Shown: positions 13,649-21,644 of the stretch, piece by piece
Numbering within the stretch: the first letter of the stretch is position 1
How the letters are laid out: each line of letters starts with the position of its first letter
From: CAYLPU01 sp964385635
GTDB taxonomy: Bacteria > Chloroflexota > Anaerolineae > B4-G1
DNA length: 22,459 nucleotides
Direction of reading: 5' to 3'
Assembly: GCA_964385635.1 (NCBI GenBank)
Contig: CAYLPU010000082.1
Location: 1-22,459 of the forward strand
The notes under the pieces: generated by a model
What the model was told of the DNA's origin: nothing
Seen by the model: the letters and a program-made list of their open reading frames with translations, nothing else
Databases searched by the model: none
Made by a program: the position numbers and the translations under genes

Positions 13649-13688
13649 GGATGACAATCCGCCGCTCCCCGCCGCCGGATTGTCATCC
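13649..13688. repeat. 13-bp inverted repeat between the two histidine kinase genes
   Basis: ggatgacaatccg (13649-13661) and its exact reverse complement (13676-13688) flank a 14-nt GC-rich loop. It lies in the 96-bp gap between the stop of the hybrid kinase (13706) and the start of the receiver-kinase (13609). In the transcript it would form a strong stem that could reduce read-through or protect the upstream mRNA. It has no directly following T-run. Confidence 0.5.
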
Positions 13689-13705
13689 GGCGGGATTGCC
13701 TTGCT

Positions 13706-16700
13706 TCACCAGTCTGTCGTAGACTTCGGAAGACTTATCCCCCGAAATACTGAGAAGATACCGGTTGTCATTTGTTCCAGCGCTGCTGCTACCTCCGCCA
13801 GTAATTCTTGCTGCTGGCAGAGCCCTTTTTGTAGCAATACCTCCACCCGGTTGTTGAGGGTGTCCCGTTCTTCCTGGCTCAGGTCTTTGGCGGTCACGAC
13901 GATGATGGGTATGGAACGGGTGGCCTCGTCCGCTTTCACTGCCTCCAGGACGGCAAACCCATCCACTTCTGGCATCAGGAGGTCTAAGATGATGACGTGG
14001 GGCTGTACCTGTCGAACTAGCGTGATGGCCTCCTGGCCACCAGCCGCCTCCACGACCTCATACCCCTCGCGGGCTTCGATCATCCGGCGCAGGAGGTTCC
14101 GGTCCTCCGGGTGGTCGTCCACCACCAGTACCCGGTAGTGGTCTCCTCCCCGGTCCAACCGCTCCAGCGCGGCCAGCAGGTCTTGTTCGAGAATCGGTTT
14201 GAACAGGTAATCGGATGCGCCCAGGTTGAGACCACGTTCCTTATCGCTTACAATGGTGCACATGATGACCGGGATGAAACGGGTCTCCAGGTCTGCCTGC
14301 AGTTCCTGAATGACCTGCCAGCCGTCCTTGTCGGGCATCATCACGTCCAGGGTGATGGCAAAGGGTTTCAATTGCCGAGCCTGTTCCACCACTGCTGTGC
14401 CGTCGGTGAGGCCGACGACCTGGTAGCCCCGTTTGTTCAGATAACGGCGGAAGAGTGTGATGACGCCCTCGTCGTCGTCCACGCAGAGTACGACTCTCTG
14501 GTCGGACTCCGGTTCTGGCCCTGGTTGCTCTGTCTTTGCTGCATCTGTCTTCTCTTCCTCAGGCGGCTTGGGGGGTGACTCAATGGGCAACGCGATGTGG
14601 AAGGTGGACCCCACGCCAAGTGTGCTATCCACCCAGATGCGGCCACTGTGCAGTTCCACGAAGTGCCTGGTGATGGCGAGGCCCAACCCCGTGCCGCCGG
14701 CGCGGCGTGTGCTGGAGCCGTCCACTTGAGTGAACTCCTCGAAAATGGTCTCCAACTTCTCCGCCGGTATGCCTCTGCCGCTGTCGGTGACCGAGATGAC
14801 TACTTCGGCGGGCTTGGCCTCAGCCTCTACACAAATGAAGCCCTCCTCGGTGAACCTGGCAGCGTTGCCGACCAGATTGAGGAGCGCCTGACGGATACGC
14901 CGTGCGTCCGCGTGTACGGTTGGCAGATCCTGGGGTACAGACTGTTGCAACTCGACAGATTTGTCCTTGATCAGGGCGATGGCGGTGGACATGACCCCCT
15001 CGATGATCTCGCGCAGATCCGTGTCTTTGAAGGAGAGTTCCATCTTGCCGGCTTGGATCTTCGATATATCCAGGATGTCGTTGATCAGGCGCAACAGATA
15101 CTGCCCGCTATCATAGATGGCCTGTAGGTCGGTACGCTGCATATCCGTGAGTGGGCCGTCAATGCCCTTGAGGATGACACGGGAGAAGCCAATGATGGAG
15201 TTGAGCGGCGTGCGTAATTCGTGGGACATGTTGGCCAGGAACTGGTTCTTGAGCCGGTCCATCTCCTTCAACTGCTCGGCTGTATTCACTGCCTGCTCGT
15301 ACAGGCGGGCATTTTCGATAGCGGTAGCCAACTGGTCGGCCAGCGTCCGCAGAATCGCCACGTCATCTTCGGAGAAAGCGGCCTCATCGGTGGACTGGAC
15401 GTCGAGGGCACCGATGACGCGGCCACGACTGATCAAAGGTAATGCCATCTCGGAACGTGTGTTGGGTAGATCGGGATTGACGAAGTGGATGGCATCCTTA
15501 CCCACGTCCAGAGCGATGCGCGGCTCTCCCGTGGCTGTGACGTAGCCGACGATACCGATCTTGCCGACAGCCAGTTTGTGGTCTTGCTCGAGCATACGCC
15601 GGCCGCCCTCGGAGGATGCGGCCCGCAGCATAGCGTACTCACCTCGTTCATCCACCAGGAAGATGCCGGCGTGATAAAAGCCAAACTGCTCGGAGATGAG
15701 ATGCACCGTCTCGTCGAGGAGTTGGTCTACGTCGAGGATGGCGGTGGTGTCGCGGGCGACTTCGGAGGCGGCCTCCAACTGGACGGTGCGCCTACGGGTC
15801 TCCTCAAACAGCCGGGCGTTCTCCAGTGCCAGCGCCACCTGTTCATTGACCTCCTCGATCAGTTCAATCTCTTCCTTTGTCCAAGACCGGCCCTCGCCTG
15901 TCTCTTCCAGAGTGATGGCTCCGATGACCTGGTCGCGCAGACGCAGCGGGGCGACCAGAACCGATCGGCCATCCTCCGGCTCGGTCAGCGTGACGACCTC
16001 CTCGGCGCTCAGGGCTTGTTCGACGCCAGGGTGGAGTCCAAGAGCGACAGGCGTCACGTCTACCTGGTCGTACTCAAAGGCGGGGAGTCTCTTCAGGCTC
16101 TCCCAGGCGGCGCGGGTGTACTCACCGTAGGTGGCTTGAAGTTCTCGGAGGGCGCGCTGGCTCTCCTCCAGCAAGCGGGCGTTCTCGATAGCCAGTGCCA
16201 CCTGGTCCGCCATCGTCTGCAAAACCTCAACGTCCTCTTCGGAGAAGGCCTCCGCCTCGGTGGACTGCACGTCCAGCACGCCGACGACCTGATCCCGGAC
16301 CTTGAGGGGTAGCGCCATTTCCGACCGGGTGAGCGGCAGGTCGGGATTATCGAAGAACACAGCATCCTGGCCGACGTCGAGGGCAATCCGAGGCTGACCG
16401 GACCCGGCGACCCAGCCGACGATGCCCACTTCGCCTATTTTAAGCCTGTGGCCCCGCTCCAGCATTCGCTGTCCGCCCTCAGACGGAGCGGCACGCAACA
16501 CCGCGTACTTCCCGGCCTCGTCCACCAGGAAGATGCCGGCGTGGTAGAAGTCGAAGCGGTCGGAGATGAGGCGGGCGGTAGTGTCCAGGAGTTGGCCGAC
16601 ATCGCGGATCGCCGCTGCCTCCCGGGCGACCTCGGCCGCGGCCTTTAGCTGCACAGAACGCTGTTCCAGATCCGCCGTGCGCTCGGACACACGCTGCTCC

Positions 16701-18079
16701 AGGCTCCCGATCAGTTCGCGCAACTGTGCAATCATCGTAGCGAAGGCCTGGGACAGAACGCCGATTTCGTCTTCGCCAGACCTCGGGAGTGGGGCATCCC
16801 ACTGGCCAGCCCCAATTCGCTTAGCCGCTGCCGCCATTTTGCGAATAGGGTCGGCCACGCGATTGGTTAACAGTAGACCAATGACCGCCACTGTGACGAG
16901 AATGCCTCCACCAACGGGCAAGATGCGTGCCAGTACCAGCGATCTCGTTGAAGTATCAAGGTCCTCCTGCAAGGTGGTCAGTGCCTTGAGAACTACTTCT
17001 GCCTCGACGACGTTGGCCAGGCTCCATCCTGCGCTCTCCAAGGGCGCATACGCAACAAATAACTCCCTCCCACCTATCTCCAGTGTATCAAAGCTGGTCG
17101 CTCCAGCCATCATTTTGGCCAATACGGGGGCGAATTCTGTCGGGGCCTCACTCAGGTCTGCCCAAAATTCGTCTGGCTCACGGGGACGTCCCAGGATGTC
17201 CTGATAGCCTTGCTGCGGTAGGGCAATGGCGTGCCCTACGTTGTCAATGAGGAAAGAGTAACCGCTGCCAAGCAACCTGGTTGCTTCGATGCTGGCACTG
17301 ATGTTCTCCAGCGTGAAGTCAATGCCGACGACTCCTACGAACTCGTCCCAGCCGGTGTAGACCTGCGCGGCGGCTGTCACCATCAGACCTTTACCGGTCG
17401 CGTCAACGTAGACGGGCGACCAAACCACTGCCCGCTCCGGGTTGCTCTCCGGGGCAGCGCTGACGTACCAAGGACGCTGGGTAACTTGAAAATCTGGCGG
17501 AAGAACAGCCCCCAGGTTGACATTGGGGTAGTATCGGGTCGTCTCCTGTTCCGTCCCCAGGTAAATAGCTACCGTGTTGGGATCGCTCTCGTACGTCGAG
17601 ACGAGAACGGGGTCCAGATGTGCACCCAACTCAAGATCTGTCAGCAACTCTTCGTCTATCTCCGCAAAGTCGGGGACAAAGACACTGGTGACATCGGTCT
17701 CTCCATTCACATACTGCCCGTCGGGTCCGATGAACATGTGGTTCTCGGCTTGCCAATAGGTTCCACCGGCGAAGACATCCGGCCCCTCAAAGACGCCAGC
17801 GGCATACCGGGCCACACTCTCCGCATCGTTTTCTACATTCCTCAATATGAGGCCGGTCCTCTGCGCGTCCCCAGCAGTTACCTGGCGAAGATAGTCCTCC
17901 GCCTGAGTGCGCAATGCCTCGGCGCTGATTCGTTGAGCGCTTTTTCCCACGCTCTCGACTGAGTTAACACCCAGGTAACCAACAGTCAGCACCGAGATGG
18001 TGGTCAAACCCAACAATAGTACCAGCAGTTGCGTCCGGATACTTCGTCCAACTGTCAGTTGCAATTTCCTCTCGACCAT
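13706..18079 (-). CDS. Cache-HAMP-multi-GAF hybrid histidine kinase with two receivers
   Basis: A 1457-residue membrane sensor kinase. TM1 about 17-38; extracytoplasmic double-Cache-like domain 45-380 ('WYVSAAPESNPERAVVWSPV', 'VGVVGIDFTLENIS'); TM2 384-405; HAMP 405-460; GAF1 about 497-635; a shorter GAF-like block 660-760; GAF3 about 785-925; HisKA with His953 in 'MSHELRTPLNSIIGF'; HATPase 1055-1168 ('NLVGNAARF', 'DSGRGIPAEKLETIFEEF', 'GGTGLGLAITRHFVELHSG'). Receiver 1 has Asp1245 in 'ITLDVMMPDKDG' and Lys1294. Receiver 2 has Asp1366 in 'IILDLLMPEVDG' and Lys1418. All key residues are present. It would sense an extracellular small molecule plus internal cues through the GAFs, then pass phosphate from His953 to the receivers. 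No HPt domain or DNA-binding output is attached. The start at 18079 has AGGAG about 11 nt upstream. GAF1 is a close copy of the GAF in the upstream gene. Confidence 0.9.
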   Translation of the reverse strand: MVERKLQLTVGRSIRTQLLVLLLGLTTISVLTVGYLGVNSVESVGKSAQRISAEALRTQAEDYLRQVTAGDAQRTGLILRNVENDAESVARYAAGVFEGPDVFAGGTYWQAENHMFIGPDGQYVNGETDVTSVFVPDFAEIDEELLTDLELGAHLDPVLVSTYESDPNTVAIYLGTEQETTRYYPNVNLGAVLPPDFQVTQRPWYVSAAPESNPERAVVWSPVYVDATGKGLMVTAAAQVYTGWDEFVGVVGIDFTLENISASIEATRLLGSGYSFLIDNVGHAIALPQQGYQDILGRPREPDEFWADLSEAPTEFAPVLAKMMAGATSFDTLEIGGRELFVAYAPLESAGWSLANVVEAEVVLKALTTLQEDLDTSTRSLVLARILPVGGGILVTVAVIGLLLTNRVADPIRKMAAAAKRIGAGQWDAPLPRSGEDEIGVLSQAFATMIAQLRELIGSLEQRVSERTADLEQRSVQLKAAAEVAREAAAIRDVGQLLDTTARLISDRFDFYHAGIFLVDEAGKYAVLRAAPSEGGQRMLERGHRLKIGEVGIVGWVAGSGQPRIALDVGQDAVFFDNPDLPLTRSEMALPLKVRDQVVGVLDVQSTEAEAFSEEDVEVLQTMADQVALAIENARLLEESQRALRELQATYGEYTRAAWESLKRLPAFEYDQVDVTPVALGLHPGVEQALSAEEVVTLTEPEDGRSVLVAPLRLRDQVIGAITLEETGEGRSWTKEEIELIEEVNEQVALALENARLFEETRRRTVQLEAASEVARDTTAILDVDQLLDETVHLISEQFGFYHAGIFLVDERGEYAMLRAASSEGGRRMLEQDHKLAVGKIGIVGYVTATGEPRIALDVGKDAIHFVNPDLPNTRSEMALPLISRGRVIGALDVQSTDEAAFSEDDVAILRTLADQLATAIENARLYEQAVNTAEQLKEMDRLKNQFLANMSHELRTPLNSIIGFSRVILKGIDGPLTDMQRTDLQAIYDSGQYLLRLINDILDISKIQAGKMELSFKDTDLREIIEGVMSTAIALIKDKSVELQQSVPQDLPTVHADARRIRQALLNLVGNAARFTEEGFICVEAEAKPAEVVISVTDSGRGIPAEKLETIFEEFTQVDGSSTRRAGGTGLGLAITRHFVELHSGRIWVDSTLGVGSTFHIALPIESPPKPPEEEKTDAAKTEQPGPEPESDQRVVLCVDDDEGVITLFRRYLNKRGYQVVGLTDGTAVVEQARQLKPFAITLDVMMPDKDGWQVIQELQADLETRFIPVIMCTIVSDKERGLNLGASDYLFKPILEQDLLAALERLDRGGDHYRVLVVDDHPEDRNLLRRMIEAREGYEVVEAAGGQEAITLVRQVQPHVIILDLLMPEVDGFAVLEAVKADEATRSIPIIVVTAKDLSQEERDTLNNRVEVLLQKGLCQQQELLAEVAAALEQMTTGIFSVFRGISLPKSTTDW
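15296..15781 (-). repeat. GAF module copy 3 (within the hybrid kinase)
   Basis: Codes residues about 767-928 of the hybrid kinase. It shares 'FYHAGIFLVD', 'PRIALDVG', 'TRSEMALPL' and 'LDVQST' with the two other GAF copies, but is the most diverged of the three ('IHFVNPDLPN', 'RTLADQLATAIENARLYEQ'). Confidence 0.7.
16124..16714 (-). repeat. HAMP-exit helix and GAF module copy 2 (within the hybrid kinase)
   Basis: Codes residues about 456-652 of the hybrid kinase, from 'LIGSLEQRVSERTADLEQRS' to 'EESQRALRELQATYG'. It is nearly identical over its length to the block at 18618-19211, including the linker helix before and after the GAF fold. This points to a segmental duplication larger than the domain itself. 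Confidence 0.75.
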
Positions 18080-18116
18080 TGCGTATCCACTCCTGTGTGC
18101 TATCTCTGCGGTGCCC

Positions 18117-18139
18117 TTTCAGGTGTCATTTCAGGTGTC
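18117..18139 (-). repeat. 12-bp tandem duplication spanning a stop codon
   Basis: The coding strand reads CACCTGAAA TGA CACCTGAAA, so the last three sense codons of the HAMP-GAF gene (His-Leu-Lys) are repeated straight after its TGA stop. The second copy lies in the 46-nt gap before the hybrid kinase gene. Confidence 0.6.
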
Positions 18140-20012
18140 GTTCCTCTGGTGGCTGTGTGCCTACGCCCAGCCGTACGGATACCCGGTCGGTGCCGAGTGC
18201 CGTGCCCAGTTCGCGCACGGCGGTACGTAGGATGGTTTCGATGTCCATGGAGGAGCGGACACGGGTGGTGATGTCGGAGACAAGTCGATCTCGCTCCGCC
18301 CGGTGCCGGGTCTCTTCCAGCAGGCGGGCGTTCTCCAGCGCCAAGGCAATCTGGGTGCTCACCTCCTCCACCAGCGCGACCTCCTCCATCGACCAGGGTT
18401 CTTCTTCGGGGCCTCGCCGTAGGACGATGGAGCCCAGAGTCTGCCCACGCAGGCGGATGGGGGAGACCAGTCCACGATTGTCCTCCTCTTGCGAGCGGCG
18501 AGGCAGTGGGGCCTCCATCTCCAGCGAAGAGGGAGGAACGGGTTCCACCCCCACGCGGGTGTAGCGGTAGGCGGTTGGCTGGCTGGCGGCTCGCTCTCGC
18601 CATACGTCGCGCACCCGCTGCCCATAGAGAGCCTCCAGTTCCCGCAGCGCCCGCTGGCTTTCCTCCAACAAGCGGGCGTTTTCAATAGCCATCGCCACCT
18701 GGTCGGCCATCGTTTGCAGGATCGCCACGTCCTCGTCGGTGAACGCCGCCGCCTCTGTAGACTGTACGTCGAGCACCCCGATGATATGCTCCCGGACCTT
18801 GAGTGGTAGAGCCATCTCAGACCGGGTGTGCGGGAGGTCGGGGTTGTCGAAGAAAACGGCGTCCTCGCCCACGTCGAGGGTGACGCGAGGCTGGCTGGAG
18901 CCGGCGACCCAGCCGACGATACCCGCCTCGCCGACCTTCAGACTGTGCCCTCGGTCCAGCATTCGCTGCCCACCTTCAGACGAGGCGGCGTGCAACACCG
19001 CATACTCCCCCGGATCATCCAACAGGAAGATGCCGGCGTGGTAGAAGCCGAAGCGGTCGGAGATAAGGTGGACGGTGGTGTCCAGAAGTTGGCCCACGTC
19101 CCGGATCGCTGTTGCCTCTCGCGCCACGTGGGCGGCGGTCTCCAGTTGGACGGATCGCCGCTCCAGGTCACGGGTGCGCTCGGCCACGTGCTGCTCCAGG
19201 CTACCGATCAGACCGGCCATCTCGTCCGCCATCTTGTTGAATTCGTCGCCCAGTTCCTCAATCTCGTCGCCGGTCCGAATGTCCAGTTTGTGTTCGAGGT
19301 CTCCATTGCTGATGCGCGCTACCCCCCGTCGTAATTCGGTGATGGACAGGCTCATCCCCTGGAACACGAACTGCCTCCAGCCCAGAGCGATGGCTGTGGT
19401 CAGAACTGCCAGAGTGGCCAGCAGCAGGGTTGCCTGCCGGACTACAACCTGAGCGTGTGAAGCCGTTGCTTCCATATCTCGATCTGTCTGGCGCACCAGT
19501 CGCCGGATGAGGAGACCCATATACTTGTTGGCTGGCCTAACCTCCTGCTCCAGCGTTGTGCTTGCTTCTGTCCAGAGCTCCTGTCGGACTAGCACGTTCA
19601 CCTCACTCACCGCCTGGAGCAGCTCGTCGTAGGTTACCTGCATTTCCTCAAGAAGGGCCGAAGTTTCGATCTCTCCACTAGACTCTTGCAGTGTCTCCAT
19701 GTAGAAGCTAAGAATACCCAGAGATACTGGGAGCTCCGTACTCGCTAGGAGTGGGTCCTGCGTCAAAATCATGTGGTCTAGCGCTGCAACGAGCCTGTGT
19801 CCCGTGGCCAGCAACTTCAGCGACCGCGCCCGCTGTTGCCCTGTTTCGAGCACGTCACCGATGGCCCGGCCAATGGTGTACACTTGCCAGAGGCCAACTC
19901 CCCCGGCCAGCAGTGTCAGCAGGATCATCAGTATGGAAGCAGCGGTTAGTTTGTGCGCAATGCTCCATTTTCTGGTTGGTCTTGATTGCCTATCAAGTAC
20001 TCGCGCCGCCAT
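18126..20012 (-). CDS. Membrane HAMP-GAF sensor protein without a kinase domain
   Basis: A 628-residue protein. TM1 about 23-45; a helical extracytoplasmic region 46-190 that looks like a four-helix-bundle sensor; TM2 about 191-212; HAMP 213-268; GAF about 305-447 ('FYHAGIFLLDDPGEYAVLHA', 'DAVFFDNPDLPHTRSEMALP'); a second shortened GAF-like block 480-570; and a C-terminal stub 578-616 ('DITTRVRSSMDIETILRTAV') resembling the start of a further GAF. No HisKA, HATPase, receiver, GGDEF or methyl-accepting domain follows, so it has no visible output. It probably signals through the hybrid kinase encoded 46 nt downstream, perhaps by hetero-oligomerising through shared HAMP/GAF helices (inference). 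The ATG at 20012 is chosen: AAGGAG lies 10 nt upstream, while the TTG at 20021 would sit almost on top of that site. Confidence 0.82.
   Translation of the reverse strand: MAARVLDRQSRPTRKWSIAHKLTAASILMILLTLLAGGVGLWQVYTIGRAIGDVLETGQQRARSLKLLATGHRLVAALDHMILTQDPLLASTELPVSLGILSFYMETLQESSGEIETSALLEEMQVTYDELLQAVSEVNVLVRQELWTEASTTLEQEVRPANKYMGLLIRRLVRQTDRDMEATASHAQVVVRQATLLLATLAVLTTAIALGWRQFVFQGMSLSITELRRGVARISNGDLEHKLDIRTGDEIEELGDEFNKMADEMAGLIGSLEQHVAERTRDLERRSVQLETAAHVAREATAIRDVGQLLDTTVHLISDRFGFYHAGIFLLDDPGEYAVLHAASSEGGQRMLDRGHSLKVGEAGIVGWVAGSSQPRVTLDVGEDAVFFDNPDLPHTRSEMALPLKVREHIIGVLDVQSTEAAAFTDEDVAILQTMADQVAMAIENARLLEESQRALRELEALYGQRVRDVWRERAASQPTAYRYTRVGVEPVPPSSLEMEAPLPRRSQEEDNRGLVSPIRLRGQTLGSIVLRRGPEEEPWSMEEVALVEEVSTQIALALENARLLEETRHRAERDRLVSDITTRVRSSMDIETILRTAVRELGTALGTDRVSVRLGVGTQPPEERHLK
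18618..19211 (-). repeat. HAMP-exit helix and GAF module copy 1 (within the HAMP-GAF sensor)
   Basis: Codes residues about 268-465, from 'LIGSLEQHVAERTRDLERRS' to 'EESQRALRELEALYG'. It matches the hybrid kinase block at 16124-16714 almost residue for residue ('GIVGWVAGS', 'DAVFFDNPDLP', 'TRSEMALPLKVR', 'QTMADQVA'). Confidence 0.75.
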
Positions 20013-20366
20013 TGTCCACAATCTCCTTAGTAAGCGTTCAGGGGGGGTAGGCCCCTATCGAATCTAATCAACTTCTAGCGTTCCTCTAGCGATATTCAAA
20101 TGCGAGTATGATACAGTAGCGATATGGTTCAGGGAACACAGTCAGAACAGATGCCCTTTCGCGCTGCCGTGGCTAGTGGCACATCCTCATTATATCCTAA
20201 CGGCAGTACTTGCACAAGCAACAATATCCGCCATCTCGCTTTCCCCACCGCGACCAACGACAGTGGGACAAGGCAGCCCTCCATGAGCGGGCCGATGGTG
20301 TGGGAACAGCAATGCGCGCGGGGGGAGCGCCCTTCTTGTCACATTCTGAGTCTTACGCAATACGCA
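20013..20366. other. 354-bp gap without a recognisable gene
   Basis: This lies between the stop of the desulfurase-like gene and the start of the HAMP-GAF sensor. It is less GC-rich near 20060-20130, where direct repeats sit. I see no RNA gene, no convincing short gene and no clear -35/-10 pair for the sensor, although its promoter should be here. The end near the desulfurase stop has a short-word remnant ('ttacgcaatacgcattagcg', 20353-20372) of the same kind as the tract in the helicase gene. The plus-strand reading from 20124 runs into the antisense of the desulfurase-like gene and is not taken as real. Confidence 0.5.
20076..20125. promoter_or_regulatory. Direct TAGCG(ATAT) repeats upstream of the signalling cluster
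   Basis: TAGCGATAT occurs at 20087-20095 and 20117-20125 in the same direction, 30 bp apart. A shorter TAGCG is at 20076-20080, 11 bp before the first. Spacing near whole helical turns, 64-113 bp upstream of the HAMP-GAF sensor start, suits a regulator binding array, possibly for autoregulation of the cluster. No cognate regulator is encoded here. Confidence 0.35.
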
Positions 20367-21641
20367 TTAGCGCGGCATGTCCGCCAGCACGCCGATCAGC
20401 ATATCTACTTCCTCGGCGGTGCTGTAATGGGCCAGACCTACGCGCACCAGGCCGCCGCTATCTTCCAGGCCCAGCCGCTCGGTGACGGCCAGGGCGTAGA
20501 AATTGCCATCCCACACGAAGATGTTCGCTGTGTCCAATCGGCGGGCGACCTCGTTTGGCATGAGGCCTTCCAGCGTAAAGGACACCGTGGGGGCACGCTG
20601 GTCAAAACGCGCCGGGTCGGTGATGCCATAGATGCGCAAGCCGGGGATCTCTTGCAGCCCGGCCACCAACCGCTGGCACAGTTCTCGCTCGTAGGCGCGG
20701 ATCGCGGTCAGCCCTGCTTTCAGGTCCCGCCGCCGGCCCTCAAAGCCGGGAAATTCCTCTGCAAACTCTCCCCCGAAGCGCCGGCCCACCGAAGCCAGGT
20801 AGTCCACGGCGGCCGTCGTCCCGGCCTGCGCCTCGAAACTCTGCGTGCCGGTCTCAAACTTGGCGGGCGGCACATCTTCGGCGGGGCGCACTCTGTAGGC
20901 GGGCAGCGTTTCCAGTAACTCGTACCGCCCGTACAACGCGCCGAAGTGGGGGCCGAAGAACTTGTAGGCCGAACAGACCAGAAAGTCGCAGTCAATGGCC
21001 TGCACGTCAATGGGACCGTGGGGCGTATAGTGGACACTGTCCACGTAGATCCATGCGCCGACCCCATGGGCCAACTCAGCGATCCGCTGCACGTCGTTGA
21101 TCGTGCCCACCGCGTTGGAGGCGTAGCCGACGGCCACCAACTTTGTGCGCGCGGTGATGGCTGTTTCCAGGCTCGCGAAGTCCAGCGTGCAGTCGGCCGG
21201 GTCGAAGTCGGCGAAACTAATGACGACGCCGCGCTCTTGCAGCGCCAGCCAGGGCGCGATGTTGCCGTCGTGGTCCAACTGGGTGACGACGATCTCGTCG
21301 CCGGGAGCGAGGGTCCGCCCGATGGCGCGGCTGAGATTGAAGGTGAGCGTGGTCATGTTAGGGCCGAACACGATTTCGTCCGGCCGGTCCGCGTTGAGAA
21401 AGTCGGCCAAAGCGCGGCGGGCTTCGGTCGTCGTCTCGTCAGTGCGGCGGCTGTAGAGGGAAGCGCCGTGGGCGTTGCTGTTGGCCTCGGTGAGGTAACG
21501 GCTCATGGCCTCGATGACGGAACCGTGCACCTGCGTCCCGCCGGGGCCGTCGAAGAAGACGATCGGGCGACCCCCTATGGTCTGCTGCAGCGCCGGGAAC
21601 TCCGCGCGCAGTGAGGAAACGACAGTGTTGTCCAGTGACAT
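20367..21641 (-). CDS. Class V aminotransferase, cysteine desulfurase-like (SufS/CsdA-related)
   Basis: A 424-residue PLP-dependent enzyme of the class V fold. The lysine binding PLP is Lys227 in 'CSAYKFFGPHFG'; His124 ('QLDHDGN') and Asp201/His204 ('YVDSVHYTPHG') complete the cofactor pocket. 'FFDGPGGTQVHGSVIEA' is the typical N-terminus of the VC1184-type subfamily of cysteine desulfurase-like proteins (TIGR01976, named from memory). I cannot identify the mobile-loop catalytic Cys of true desulfurases, so sulfur transfer is not assured; another PLP reaction on an amino acid is possible. The start at 21641 has AAGGAG 6 nt upstream, overlapping the stop of the agmatinase-family gene only 3 nt away. 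The two are therefore an operon with coupled translation and possibly linked substrates. Confidence 0.85.
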   Translation of the reverse strand: MSLDNTVVSSLRAEFPALQQTIGGRPIVFFDGPGGTQVHGSVIEAMSRYLTEANSNAHGASLYSRRTDETTTEARRALADFLNADRPDEIVFGPNMTTLTFNLSRAIGRTLAPGDEIVVTQLDHDGNIAPWLALQERGVVISFADFDPADCTLDFASLETAITARTKLVAVGYASNAVGTINDVQRIAELAHGVGAWIYVDSVHYTPHGPIDVQAIDCDFLVCSAYKFFGPHFGALYGRYELLETLPAYRVRPAEDVPPAKFETGTQSFEAQAGTTAAVDYLASVGRRFGGEFAEEFPGFEGRRRDLKAGLTAIRAYERELCQRLVAGLQEIPGLRIYGITDPARFDQRAPTVSFTLEGLMPNEVARRLDTANIFVWDGNFYALAVTERLGLEDSGGLVRVGLAHYSTAEEVDMLIGVLADMPR

Positions 21642-21644
21642 AGT

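Noticed and set aside
15485..16312. Plus-strand open frame of 275 codons antisense to the hybrid kinase GAF region
   Set aside because: Explained as a shadow of the duplicated GAF modules; similar shadows recur at each GAF copy.
20124..20918. Plus-strand open frame of 264 codons starting in the 354-bp gap
   Set aside because: Most of it is antisense to the desulfurase-like gene. The start has no ribosome site and the product has no recognisable domain.
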